Origin: Candidatus Acidiferrales bacterium
GTDB lineage: Bacteria; Acidobacteriota; Terriglobia; Acidiferrales; UBA7541
Assembly: GCA_031296075.1 (NCBI GenBank)
Contig: JARLGK010000107.1
Span: 1-57,739 of the forward strand
DNA length: 57,739 nt
Direction: 5' to 3'
The position numbers and the translations under genes were made by a program. Every line of letters begins with the position of its first letter. The first letter of the stretch is position 1. The notes beneath the pieces are model-generated. The model was not told where the DNA came from, searched no databases, and saw only the letters and a list, made by a program, of their open reading frames with translations. This document shows, piece by piece, positions 19,590-30,269 of this stretch.

Positions 19590-20753
19590 TTACAAAGTGG
19601 CGAGAAGCCCCGCGAGCAAAGCGGCGCGCTCAGGCAGCGAGCGAATGATCACATGCTCAACCGAGCTGTGCGCGCCATTGCCGATCGCGCCCAGACCGTC
19701 GAGCGTGGGCACGCCAAGCGCAGCCGTGAAATTTCCGTCGGAGCCGCCGCCGACCCATGCTTCGCCGAGCGACGAACCCATCTCGCGCATAAGAGACTGC
19801 GCGTGGTGAAACAATTTGACGACCTCAGCAGTCCGCTCCAGCGGCGGGCGATTGATCCCCCCGCGCACCTCCAACCGCGCGCCTGGCAAAATCGCTCGCA
19901 GGCCGCGCAGCTTGAGGTTGATCTTCGAGGCATCCGCCAGGTGCGTGTAGCGAATGTCCACTTCCGCTCGCGCGTGATGCGGCACCACGTTCGAAACCGT
20001 TCCGCCCTCGATCACGGTCGCCTGCAACGCAATCCCGCGACGCGGATCGTTCATGTGCTCCAGGCGCGATATCTGCAGCGCCAGTTCGTGCACGGCGTTC
20101 ACTCCCGCTCCCGGGTCGAGACCGGCGTGAGCGCCACGCCCGGTAATGATCAATTCCGCCGTGCCCAATCCCTTGCGCGCCGTCTTCAGATTCCCGCGTG
20201 CTCCAGCCGCTGGTTCGAGAACCAGCACCGCGTCGCTCCTTCGCGCTTCGCGCTCGATTGCCTTCCGCGACGTGTGACTGCCGATTTCTTCATCCGAGTT
20301 CCACAGAAACACCAGCCGCTTCCGCGGACGCACTCCCGCAGCGCGCAGCGCGTCCACCGCGGCGAGCGCGAGCACCAGCCCCGCCTTCATATCAAAGGTC
20401 CCCGGCCCGAATGCCCGCCCGTCGCGTACCCGAAACGGCATCTTCGCAAGCGTCCCCAGCGCATATACCGTGTCGAGGTGCCCGATGACTAAGATTTGCC
20501 CCTTCGGCCGCCCCTCGCCGAGCCAAAGCTCCGCGCGCACATGATTTCCGCGCTTCGCCTGCCGCAAAATCCGGACTTTCGCGCCACGCCGCCGCCATTC
20601 GCTGGCGATGATGCCACCGAAGCGATCCACCGCCGCCTTTTGATGGCTTGGCGATTCGCACCGGACGAACTTCCCAAGCAGCCGCACCAGCTTCTGCTCC
20701 CGGCCGCGCAGTTCACGGCGCAGGCTTCGCATCATCGTGCCGTTTTCGCTCAT
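19590..20753 (-). CDS. M20 family metallopeptidase (carboxypeptidase G2-like)
   Basis: ILVIGHLDTVYALG, GPGTFDMKAGLVLALAAVDAL, FLWNSDEEIGSHTSRKAIE, GRGAHAGLDPGAGVNAVHELA. Confidence 0.93.
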   Translation of the reverse strand: MSENGTMMRSLRRELRGREQKLVRLLGKFVRCESPSHQKAAVDRFGGIIASEWRRRGAKVRILRQAKRGNHVRAELWLGEGRPKGQILVIGHLDTVYALGTLAKMPFRVRDGRAFGPGTFDMKAGLVLALAAVDALRAAGVRPRKRLVFLWNSDEEIGSHTSRKAIEREARRSDAVLVLEPAAGARGNLKTARKGLGTAELIITGRGAHAGLDPGAGVNAVHELALQISRLEHMNDPRRGIALQATVIEGGTVSNVVPHHARAEVDIRYTHLADASKINLKLRGLRAILPGARLEVRGGINRPPLERTAEVVKLFHHAQSLMREMGSSLGEAWVGGGSDGNFTAALGVPTLDGLGAIGNGAHSSVEHVIIRSLPERAALLAGLLATL

Positions 20754-20894
20754 CGCGCGCGTATCCTATCAGCCGGGGCATCGAGCGGCAACGCCGCCAG
20801 GGCGTAGTGGGTCAGTTTCCGATTATCCGACCGATCAGGAGTTAGTTGGCGGGTGGACGAGCTAGAATACGACGGTTTCTTTCGGCTCCGCTTT

Positions 20895-21686
20895 CTACTG
20901 TTTCGCCGCGGAAGCGGTGGTGGTTGTGTTCTGCAGGACATCGTGCACCGTAAAATGAATGGTCTTCCCGTCGGGTGTGACTTCCATGCGCTGAACGCCG
21001 ATCACCTGTCCGTCACGCTTGTCGGTTTCTTCGATCGTGCTCTTATCGATCTGCTTCACGGAGACGCTGGTAAGGCCGGGGTCACCCCTAAACGGCGCTT
21101 CGGTCCCGTCTAACTTCGCGGCGTACGATTGACCAGTCGGATTGCTCATACGCAGGGTGCCCGCCTCTACCCTGAACGTAATCATCGAGGCATTTTCCGA
21201 CACGTTCTCCATCTTAGACATCTTCCAGGATCCCGATATCGCGTGAGATCCCGCTGGCCCCGGCGCAATACGAGTAGCGACCGCAGTTCCCTTCACGGAT
21301 TGAGCATTGGTATTGCTGCTATCGGAGAATTCAACCTTCATCGTCTTTCCGTCGGCGGAAATCGTCGTGGTTGTAGTCGTGACGATCTTCCCGCTTTTCT
21401 TGTCGCTTTCCGCGATCGACCAATCATTGATGACCTTAATGCTGACCGAGTCGTAGTATGGGGATCCGGTCGCCTTGTGATACTGGCCATCTGCCTTGAC
21501 TTCGATTGGGGGGACGCACGAGGAGCATCTGTATGTGCCATCCTTAAGCACGTATACGTAGGGTTTAGTCGGAAACTGCGCGTTGTCGATATCGACCTTC
21601 CACGTGCCGTCAAATACGCTCTGCGCAGCAGCCGCCGTTGGCATGAACACCGCGATGGCTAATCCTGCTTGAATAAGTTTTTTCAT
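20895..21686 (-). CDS. Secreted hypothetical protein with two similar halves of beta-rich sequence
   Basis: Signal peptide MKKLIQAGLAIAVFMPTAAAAQ; halves begin SVFDGTWKVDIDNAQ... and AISGSWKMSKMENVS... with related SVSIKVI/SVSVKQI and ISADGKTM/VTPDGKTI segments. Confidence 0.7.
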   Translation of the reverse strand: MKKLIQAGLAIAVFMPTAAAAQSVFDGTWKVDIDNAQFPTKPYVYVLKDGTYRCSSCVPPIEVKADGQYHKATGSPYYDSVSIKVINDWSIAESDKKSGKIVTTTTTTISADGKTMKVEFSDSSNTNAQSVKGTAVATRIAPGPAGSHAISGSWKMSKMENVSENASMITFRVEAGTLRMSNPTGQSYAAKLDGTEAPFRGDPGLTSVSVKQIDKSTIEETDKRDGQVIGVQRMEVTPDGKTIHFTVHDVLQNTTTTASAAKQ

Positions 21687-21941
21687 GGTTTTCCCTCTCG
21701 ACTTAACTGAAATCCCAGGGGAGGGCCCAGACTGCCAACCACTCTACACCGATCGCACAGGAGCGGACAATCGATCGGGATCGAGCATTTCGTAACACAG
21801 TCCATCGGCCAAATGCCTGATTCACGCGCCAACCAGGAACTGACGCACGCCCCGCCGGAGCACTCGATTCCCACCTGCCTGCAATTTCGTATAGAATTGT
21901 TCGATTCAGCGGCCCCCAAATAAAAGGCTAAGAGGCCAACC

Positions 21942-22427
21942 ATGCTCCTCGACATCAACGAGATACAAAAGGTTCTCCCACATCGCTACCCCTTCCTGCT
22001 GATTGACGGCATTGAAGAAATGGAACGATGGAAGCGCATTGTGGGAATAAAGAACGTCTCCATCAATGAAAGCTATTTTCAGGGGCATTTTCCTGGCAAG
22101 CCGATTATGCCGGGTGTCTTGATCATCGAGTCGATGGCGCAAACTGGAGGCTTTCTGTTGCTTCAGGAAGTGGCGGACCGCGAAAAAAAGCTCCTCTATT
22201 TCGTCTCGATTGATAACGCCCGCTTCCGCCGTCCCGTCGTGCCCGGGGACCAGCTGAGGCTGGAAATGAATGTCGTCGCCTGGCGCGAAGGCCTGGGCTT
22301 CTGCAAGCTTCATGGCAAGGCCACCGTCAATGGCGAACTGGCCGCCGAAGCCATGCTGATGTGCAAGATGGTGGATCTGGAAACGGAAATGCCGCCCGCC
22401 ACGGAACCCGCCGGGAAGGCGCGATGA
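21942..22427 (+). CDS. fabZ: 3-hydroxyacyl-[acyl-carrier-protein] dehydratase FabZ
   Basis: IQKVLPHRYPFLLIDGIEEME...FQGHFPGKPIMPGVLIIESMAQTGGFLLL. Confidence 0.97.
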   Translation: MLLDINEIQKVLPHRYPFLLIDGIEEMERWKRIVGIKNVSINESYFQGHFPGKPIMPGVLIIESMAQTGGFLLLQEVADREKKLLYFVSIDNARFRRPVVPGDQLRLEMNVVAWREGLGFCKLHGKATVNGELAAEAMLMCKMVDLETEMPPATEPAGKAR

Positions 22428-23206
22428 GCGAAATTGATTCCCGGGCCGTCGTTTCGCCATCGGCGCGAATCGGCTGCGGCGTAAGAATCGGGCCATTTGC
22501 GGTCGTAGGAGACGAGGTCGAGCTCGGCGATGGCTGCGTTCTCGAATCGCACGCCGTGGTCAAGGGACCGTCCACATTGGGCCGCAACAATCATGTCCAC
22601 TCCTTCGCCATCGTCGGCGGCGACCCGCAGGATCTGACCTATTCGGGCCAGCGCGTGCGACTCGAAGTGGGCGAGTCGAACGAGTTTCGCGAGTTCTGCA
22701 CCGTGCACCGCGGCACGATCAAAGGTGGCGGCGCCACTCGCATCGGCAGCCACAACCTGATCATGGCTTACGCCCACATCGGACACGACTGCATGATCGG
22801 CGATCACGTGATCCTCACCAATGGAGCGCAGCTCGCCGGGCACATCGTGGTGGAGGACTACGCCGGGATCAGCGCGTTTTGCCTGCTGCATCAGTTTTCC
22901 CGCGTCGGCTCGCACTCCTACATCGGCGCGGGCACGGTGATCACGCAGGACGTCGCGCCTTTTTCGATGGTCGTAGGGCCGCGAGAAGTGCGCTGCTATG
23001 GCATCAATAAGATCGGCCTCGAGCGCCACGGATTCTCGGCGGAACGCATTAAGACGCTGGAGCAGGCTTACCGGCTCCTTCTCCGCTCGAAGCTCAATAC
23101 CTCGCAGGCCGTCGAGAAGATGCGCGGAACCCTCTCTCACTCCGAGGACGTCCAAGCACTTATACGGTTCATCGAGTCGGTTGCCGATCGCGGCTTAACG
23201 AAATAG
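22424..23206 (+). CDS. lpxA: Acyl-ACP--UDP-N-acetylglucosamine O-acyltransferase LpxA
   Basis: Left-handed beta-helix hexapeptides; VESHAVVKGPSTLGRNN-like segment, IVGGDPQDLTYSGQ, FREFCTVHRGT, MAYAHIGHDCMIGDHVILTNGAQLAGH; ATGA overlap with fabZ. Confidence 0.97.
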   Translation: MSEIDSRAVVSPSARIGCGVRIGPFAVVGDEVELGDGCVLESHAVVKGPSTLGRNNHVHSFAIVGGDPQDLTYSGQRVRLEVGESNEFREFCTVHRGTIKGGGATRIGSHNLIMAYAHIGHDCMIGDHVILTNGAQLAGHIVVEDYAGISAFCLLHQFSRVGSHSYIGAGTVITQDVAPFSMVVGPREVRCYGINKIGLERHGFSAERIKTLEQAYRLLLRSKLNTSQAVEKMRGTLSHSEDVQALIRFIESVADRGLTK

Positions 23207-23214
23207 GAGCCGGA

Positions 23215-24075
23215 ATGGCAGCGACCGCGCAAAACACGGTGGTGGGCTGGGGCTTGATCGCCGGAAACGGCGATTTCCCGTTTCTGGTGCTCGAAGGAGC
23301 CCGCAGCCGGGGCATCGAGATGACCGTGATCGCCATTCGTGAAGAGGCTTCGCCGACGCTCGAGCGCGCCGCGAAGCGTTTCCACTGGATCAGCCTCGGC
23401 GAACTCAGCCGCGGGATTGAACTAATGCATCAAGAGGGAGTAAAGCACGCCGTGATGGCCGGGCAGGTAAAACACAACAAGATTTTCAGCTCGATCCGTC
23501 CGGATTGGCGTCTCGCGAAACTATTGTTTTCGCTTCCGGCGAGAAACACGGACTCCCTGATCGGAGCGGTCGCCCGCGTGCTTCAGGACGAAGGCATCGA
23601 ACTCGTGGATTCGACGAAGTTTCTCGGGCCGCTGCTGCCGGCCGCGGGAGTCCTCACCCACCGTGCGCCGGACGAAGCGGAAGCGGCGGACATCGAATAC
23701 GGCAGGCAGATCGCCGGGCAGATCGCCGGCCTCGATCTTGGGCAGACCGTCGTGATCCGCCAACGCGCGTGCGTCGCAATCGAGGCAATGGAAGGCACCG
23801 ATGAAACCATCGAGCGTGCCGCGCGAATCGCCGGCGGCCAGCGGCTCGTTGTCGTGAAGGTCAGCAAGCCGCGGCAGGATATGCGATTCGACGTGCCGGT
23901 CGTGGGAATGAAGACGATCGAGGTAATGCGCGGCTCCAATGCCACGGCGCTCGCAATCGATGCCGGGCGGACGCTTCTATTCGATCGCGACAGTCTGATT
24001 CGCGCCGCCGACGATGCGGGCATTGCGATTCAGGCATTTCCTCCGGAACCGGCGCCATCAAAGAAAACTTCGTGA
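23215..24075 (+). CDS. lpxI: UDP-2,3-diacylglucosamine diphosphatase LpxI (DUF1009)
   Basis: GLIAGNGDFPFLVLEGAR; HAVMAGQVKHNKIFS; DLGQTVVIRQRACVAIEAMEGTDETIERA; MRFDVPVVGMKTIEVM. Confidence 0.95.
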   Translation: MAATAQNTVVGWGLIAGNGDFPFLVLEGARSRGIEMTVIAIREEASPTLERAAKRFHWISLGELSRGIELMHQEGVKHAVMAGQVKHNKIFSSIRPDWRLAKLLFSLPARNTDSLIGAVARVLQDEGIELVDSTKFLGPLLPAAGVLTHRAPDEAEAADIEYGRQIAGQIAGLDLGQTVVIRQRACVAIEAMEGTDETIERAARIAGGQRLVVVKVSKPRQDMRFDVPVVGMKTIEVMRGSNATALAIDAGRTLLFDRDSLIRAADDAGIAIQAFPPEPAPSKKTS

Positions 24076-25055
24076 ACGAAAGACCCATTCGAGTGGCCGT
24101 GGTTGGCGCCGGAGAGTTCGGCCGGAACCACGTTCGCGTCTGGCGCGAGCTCGACGGCGTGGAACTTGCCGGCGTGGTGGATACGAACGCGGATCGTGCG
24201 GCCAAAATCGCCGCTGAATTCGGCACGCAGGTCATTCGCGATCTCGACGCGCTGGTCGCGCAGCGCGTGAATGCCGTTAGCCTCGCCGTACCTACGAAAG
24301 AACATGCGAAGATCGGCTGCCAGCTTCTCGATGCGGGCCTGGATGTGCTGGTTGAAAAGCCGATGGCCGCCTCGCTCGAAGAAGCCGACCGGCTGATCGT
24401 GTCCGCGGCACGCTCCGGACGCATCCTGCAAGTGGGCCATGTCGAGCGTTTCAACCCGGCGGTCGTGGCGGCGAAAAAGATCGTGTTGCGCCCGATGTTT
24501 TTCGAAGTCCATCGGTTGGGCATTTTCACGCCGCGCAGCCTGGATATTGATGTTGTCTACGACGTGATGATCCACGACCTCGACATTCTCCTCTCGCTCG
24601 TGGATTCGCCGGTGGCCGACCTGAAAGCCGTCGGCATTCCCGTGATCACCGACAAGGTGGATATCGCCCACGCGCGGATCGAGTTCGAGACGGGCACTGT
24701 CGCCAACGTCACGGCCAGCCGCGTTTCGACCGAGCGCGTCCGCAAGATGCGTTTTTTCCAGGAACACGAGTACATCTCGCTCGATTTCGCGCGCCAGGAC
24801 GCACTGCGCATTCGCGTCACGCCGGGCAGTCCGCAGCCGGCCATCGGATTCGAGAAATTGGAGACCGCTCCGGAAGAACCGCTGCGCGCCGAACTCCGCG
24901 CGTTCGCTGAATCCGTTCGTACCCGCAAGCCGGGCATCGTGGACGGCGCCGCCGGGCGCCGAGCTCTCGCGCTAGCCGACCGCGTGATGGCAGGCATCCT
25001 GGACCACGCGCGCCGCGTCCAATTAGGTGCTTTCTCTCCACAGGACGTTCGATGA
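24072..25055 (+). CDS. Gfo/Idh/MocA family oxidoreductase
   Basis: RVAVVGAGEFGRNHVRVWREL; LVEKPMAASLEEADRLI; GTG start overlapping lpxI stop (GTGA). Confidence 0.92.
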   Translation: MNERPIRVAVVGAGEFGRNHVRVWRELDGVELAGVVDTNADRAAKIAAEFGTQVIRDLDALVAQRVNAVSLAVPTKEHAKIGCQLLDAGLDVLVEKPMAASLEEADRLIVSAARSGRILQVGHVERFNPAVVAAKKIVLRPMFFEVHRLGIFTPRSLDIDVVYDVMIHDLDILLSLVDSPVADLKAVGIPVITDKVDIAHARIEFETGTVANVTASRVSTERVRKMRFFQEHEYISLDFARQDALRIRVTPGSPQPAIGFEKLETAPEEPLRAELRAFAESVRTRKPGIVDGAAGRRALALADRVMAGILDHARRVQLGAFSPQDVR

Positions 25056-26389
25056 TTCCGCGCACATTGGTTCCAGTCGACGTGCGCCCCGTCACCAAAG
25101 ACGAGGCCAGGAAGAGGCCGAGCCGCGTCACCACCTATCTGGATGACCGGACGGTCGTCCCCTCGGGATTGTCCGAAGCGCCTCCGCTCGACGGCAAGAC
25201 GACCATTCCCTCGCATCTTCCGCTCGGCGTGCTCGTGGATCGCACGCTCGTTTCGCGCGGCATGGCCATCAAGCCGATCGAGAGGATGCAGCACATCTCC
25301 GCCGTCACGCTCGAGATTCTCGATTCGCGCACCGTTGTGCCTGCGTACGTGGAGCCGCTCACAGCCGAGGAAATCGAAACTCCGGAGCACGCGCCGGAAA
25401 TGACCGCGGAGCTTCGCGAAATCGTCCAGCCAGACATTTTCACCACCGGCGACGCGAATCTGCTGATCGAGCCGGAAGAAAAGAAGGATGCGAAATCCGA
25501 CCTGGTGACGCGAGTCCTCTCGATTCTGGTGCACGTCGCTGTGATCGCTTTTCTGATTTTCGCGCCGAAACTTTTCCCACAGCCGTCGGCGGAGGAAATC
25601 GCTCGGAACCAATTGCCGACGAATTGGATCTATTCGCCGCCTTCGACACCCGTGCCCGCCGCGCCGACTCCCAAGGTTCGGGTCAGTCCTGAAACGTTGC
25701 ACAAGGTCGCTCCGCCCGTTGAAAAACCGCAGATCGTGACGCCGGCTCCGAGCCCGGAGAAGCCGCCAACGGATCTGCCGGAAGCGCCGCGGCCTAAGTT
25801 TGAGGTGGCGCCGAATCCTCCGCCGTCCATACCGACGACGCCTGTGCCATCGCACTTGGAGCCCGTTCTGCCCGCCACGCCAAGCAACCGGCTCAATCTC
25901 CAATTGCCCACATCGTCCCCGGGCAAGATGATCCAGGATCAGATGCAAAATGCAGCGCACGAAGGGCGCCAGGCACCTGTCTATAGCGGCGGGCCACCCG
26001 CGGCCGGAGGCGGAGGCCGTGGAGTGGGCATGGGTAACGGCGTGGATGTTCTGTCGGATACGCAGGGCGTGGATTTTTCCGCCTACATTCGCAGGCTCCT
26101 GGCCACGCTTCAACGCAATTGGGAGGCCGTGATGCCCGAGTCGGTGCGCATGGGAGAGAGGGGCGTCGTCTTCACCACTTTTCAAATCAATCCGGACGGC
26201 AGCGTTTCGGCGCCGGACCCAACCCTCGAAAGAACGTCCGGAAAGGAACCGCTCGATAATGCCGCGATGTCGGCGATCCACGCGTCGAACCCGTTCGAGC
26301 CCCTGCCTTCTCAATTCCATGGACCCTTTCTGAAATTACGAATCGCGTTCATTTACAATATTCCGCCGGAACAAGTTAACCTCCATTGA
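25052..26389 (+). CDS. TonB-like energy transducer with extended N-terminal cytosolic region
   Basis: TM with SxxxH (LVTRVLSILVHVAVIAFLIFAP), Pro-rich periplasmic linker, TonB/TolA C-terminal-like YIRRLLATLQRNWEAVMP...AIHASNPFEPLPSQF. Confidence 0.85.
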   Translation: MIPRTLVPVDVRPVTKDEARKRPSRVTTYLDDRTVVPSGLSEAPPLDGKTTIPSHLPLGVLVDRTLVSRGMAIKPIERMQHISAVTLEILDSRTVVPAYVEPLTAEEIETPEHAPEMTAELREIVQPDIFTTGDANLLIEPEEKKDAKSDLVTRVLSILVHVAVIAFLIFAPKLFPQPSAEEIARNQLPTNWIYSPPSTPVPAAPTPKVRVSPETLHKVAPPVEKPQIVTPAPSPEKPPTDLPEAPRPKFEVAPNPPPSIPTTPVPSHLEPVLPATPSNRLNLQLPTSSPGKMIQDQMQNAAHEGRQAPVYSGGPPAAGGGGRGVGMGNGVDVLSDTQGVDFSAYIRRLLATLQRNWEAVMPESVRMGERGVVFTTFQINPDGSVSAPDPTLERTSGKEPLDNAAMSAIHASNPFEPLPSQFHGPFLKLRIAFIYNIPPEQVNLH

Positions 26390-26481
26390 AACTGAACCGC
26401 ACGCAAGTCGCCGGGGCCCTTCTGCTGGCCGCTCTCGTTTTGCTGGCGCTGCTGGTGCGGTACTGGATGCTTCCTAAATGA
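26386..26481 (+). CDS. Candidate 31-aa single-TM microprotein, TTG start, translationally coupled to both neighbours
   Basis: TTG AAA CTG AAC CGC... = MKLNRTQVAGALLLAALVLLALLVRYWMLPK*; TTGA overlap with tonB stop and ATGA overlap with miaA start; not in the supplied ORF track (too short). Confidence 0.6.
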   Translation: MKLNRTQVAGALLLAALVLLALLVRYWMLPK

Positions 26482-27431
26482 ACCCCCCTTCGCCGGAGGC
26501 ACTGGCGCGGCTGATCGTGATTCTCGGGCCGACCGCTTCGGGCAAATCGGCGCTGGGAATCAGCCTTGCCGAACGCCTCGGCGGCGAAGTCCTGGTTTGC
26601 GACTCCACGCAGGTCTACCGCCATTTCGACATCGGCACGGGCAAGGTCCCTTTCGTCGAGCAGCGCGGCATCCCGCACCATCTGGTTGATCTGGTCGAGC
26701 CACACGAAGTCTTCACCGCCGGAGAGTATCGCCGGCGCGCGCTCGAGGTGCTCGAAGATGTGCGGCGGCGCGGCAATCTGCCAATTATCACGGCGGGAAC
26801 GGGGCTTTATCTTCGCGCGCTGCTCGAAGGGCTGGCGGACGCACCCGAACGATCCGAAGAGCTGCGCGAACGCCTGCGAAAGAAAGCCAAGCAATACGGG
26901 CCTGGATATCTGCACCGCGTGCTCGCGCGCATGGATAAAGAGGCCGCGAGCAAAATCGCCCCGCGCGACACGCAAAAGATCATCCGCGCCATCGAAATCC
27001 GAAAGCTCGCCGGAAAGCCGGTCGGCGAAATTCATCGCGGCGGCCGAACCGCACTCGAAGGCTACGACGTAACCAAGATCGGCCTCGCGCCACAGCGCGA
27101 AGCGCTCTACGCCAGAATCAACGCGCGTGTCGAGGCCATGGTCGCGGCCGGATGGTTGGAGGAAGTACGCGGCCTGATTGCCCGAGGCGTTCCCGCAGCC
27201 GCGAAGCCCTTTCAGTTTATCGGCTACTCGGATTTGCGCGAGTACATCGAACGCGGCTACGCAACCACGGCCGATGCAATACTGCGCATCCAGCAAGCCA
27301 CCCGCCGCTTCTCCAAGCGACAAACCACATGGTTCCGCAGGGAGCCGAACGTCAACTGGCTTCCCGATTTTGGCGACGATCCCTCCGTTACATCGGCGGC
27401 CCACGTGATCACTCATCCTACGAATTCCTAA
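26478..27431 (+). CDS. miaA: tRNA dimethylallyltransferase MiaA
   Basis: VILGPTASGKSALGISLAERLGGEVLVCDSTQVYRHFDIGTGK; GIPHHLVDLVEPHEVFTAGEYRRRAL; GTGLYLRALLEGL. Confidence 0.97.
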   Translation: MNPPSPEALARLIVILGPTASGKSALGISLAERLGGEVLVCDSTQVYRHFDIGTGKVPFVEQRGIPHHLVDLVEPHEVFTAGEYRRRALEVLEDVRRRGNLPIITAGTGLYLRALLEGLADAPERSEELRERLRKKAKQYGPGYLHRVLARMDKEAASKIAPRDTQKIIRAIEIRKLAGKPVGEIHRGGRTALEGYDVTKIGLAPQREALYARINARVEAMVAAGWLEEVRGLIARGVPAAAKPFQFIGYSDLREYIERGYATTADAILRIQQATRRFSKRQTTWFRREPNVNWLPDFGDDPSVTSAAHVITHPTNS

Positions 27432-27435
27432 AGGC

Positions 27436-27464
27436 TTGACCGCGCGTTGGAATTCCAGTACTGT
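27436..27464 (+). promoter_or_regulatory. Putative sigma70-like promoter of the tetR-family gene
   Basis: TTGACC - 17 nt - TACTGT; predicted transcription start falls about at the palindrome 27471-27490. Confidence 0.45.
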
Positions 27465-27470
27465 CGGGAC

Positions 27471-27490
27471 TGCATACGGTACCGTATGCA
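27471..27490. promoter_or_regulatory. Perfect 20-bp palindrome, putative TetR-family operator
   Basis: TGCATACGGTACCGTATGCA equals its own reverse complement, directly upstream of the TetR-family start codon. Confidence 0.65.
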
Positions 27491-27501
27491 TACGCCACAG
27501 T

Positions 27502-28092
27502 ATGGCTACTTCAGCGACAGCCCGAGTCGGTTCCCTCCATCCGGACGATTGGATACGCGCCGCGCAGGCTCGCCTGGCCGGCCAGGGAGTCGAATCCGTG
27601 CGCGTCGAGGTGCTGGCGCGCGACTTGGGCGTCAGCAAGGGCAGCTTCTACTGGCACTTTCGCGATCGCGGAGAGTTGCTCGATAGTCTGCTGGTCCGCT
27701 GGGAAGACAGTGAACTCGACTGGCTGAACCGGGACGACGGAGCAAGCGCCGCAACGCGGTGGGCAAGATTCCTCGAAAGGACCGCCAGCCCGAAGCGCAT
27801 GCGCATGGAAATCGCCCTGCGGGCGTGGGCCCGCGGAGACGAGGGCGTTGCGACGCGCGTGGCGGCGATCGAAAAGCGGAAAGCGCGCCTCATCGAGGAC
27901 GTATTGCGCGACATCGGATTCGCAGAAACCGCCGCGGAATCCTGGTCCGAAGTGGCTTTGCTGATTTGCCTCGGATGGCTTGACCTCGCGACGCGCGACA
28001 AGCAGTTCCAATTCGCGAGCCGCAGCCTGGGCGATCTGCTTTCCGAATTCATACTCGCCGCTTCCGGTGGGTCGTCGGCGCCGAATCGCTGA
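27502..28092 (+). CDS. TetR family transcriptional regulator
   Basis: HTH: VRVEVLARDLGVSKGSFYWHFRDRGELLDSLL. Confidence 0.92.
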   Translation: MATSATARVGSLHPDDWIRAAQARLAGQGVESVRVEVLARDLGVSKGSFYWHFRDRGELLDSLLVRWEDSELDWLNRDDGASAATRWARFLERTASPKRMRMEIALRAWARGDEGVATRVAAIEKRKARLIEDVLRDIGFAETAAESWSEVALLICLGWLDLATRDKQFQFASRSLGDLLSEFILAASGGSSAPNR

Positions 28093-28140
28093 GCGCGCGG
28101 CTGGCCGGACACCGGAAACTGTGGCACACTCGATCATTCG

Positions 28141-29955
<1,815 letters not shown>

Positions 29956-30123
29956 CGCCCGAACTTCGCGACGTTTCACTCCGCGGCAGTCGAAATTCAC
30001 GCACAAAACTCGCGCATGACCGACGCGAAAAGTGTGACGGTTAAGCTGTGTCGCTTTCCTTTGTTTTGAATGAGATACGCGGGAAAGGACTCGGCATGGT
30101 GCGACGGGTAATTTCGGGCGAAA

Positions 30124-30142
30124 CGAGGCCCTGCCGGCCTCG
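30124..30142. terminator. Hairpin between convergent lepA and xseA, terminator-like but without clear U tract
   Basis: CGAGGCC-CTGCC-GGCCTCG perfect 7-bp stem. Confidence 0.35.
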
Positions 30143-30269
30143 CGTACGAGGCCGCTCGACACCGCTCTACGCCGCGCCCTAAACGGGGCGTGGACTTTGG
30201 ACCATTGGCCCATGCTTCCATTTTAGTGAGCGCAAGGAGGAACACCATGGTGCGCGCCTGTGGACATTT

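Noticed and set aside
24557-26320. 587-aa minus-strand ORF antisense to Gfo/Idh and tonB
   Set aside because: Arg/His-rich translation typical of antisense frames in GC-rich DNA; both sense genes are strongly supported
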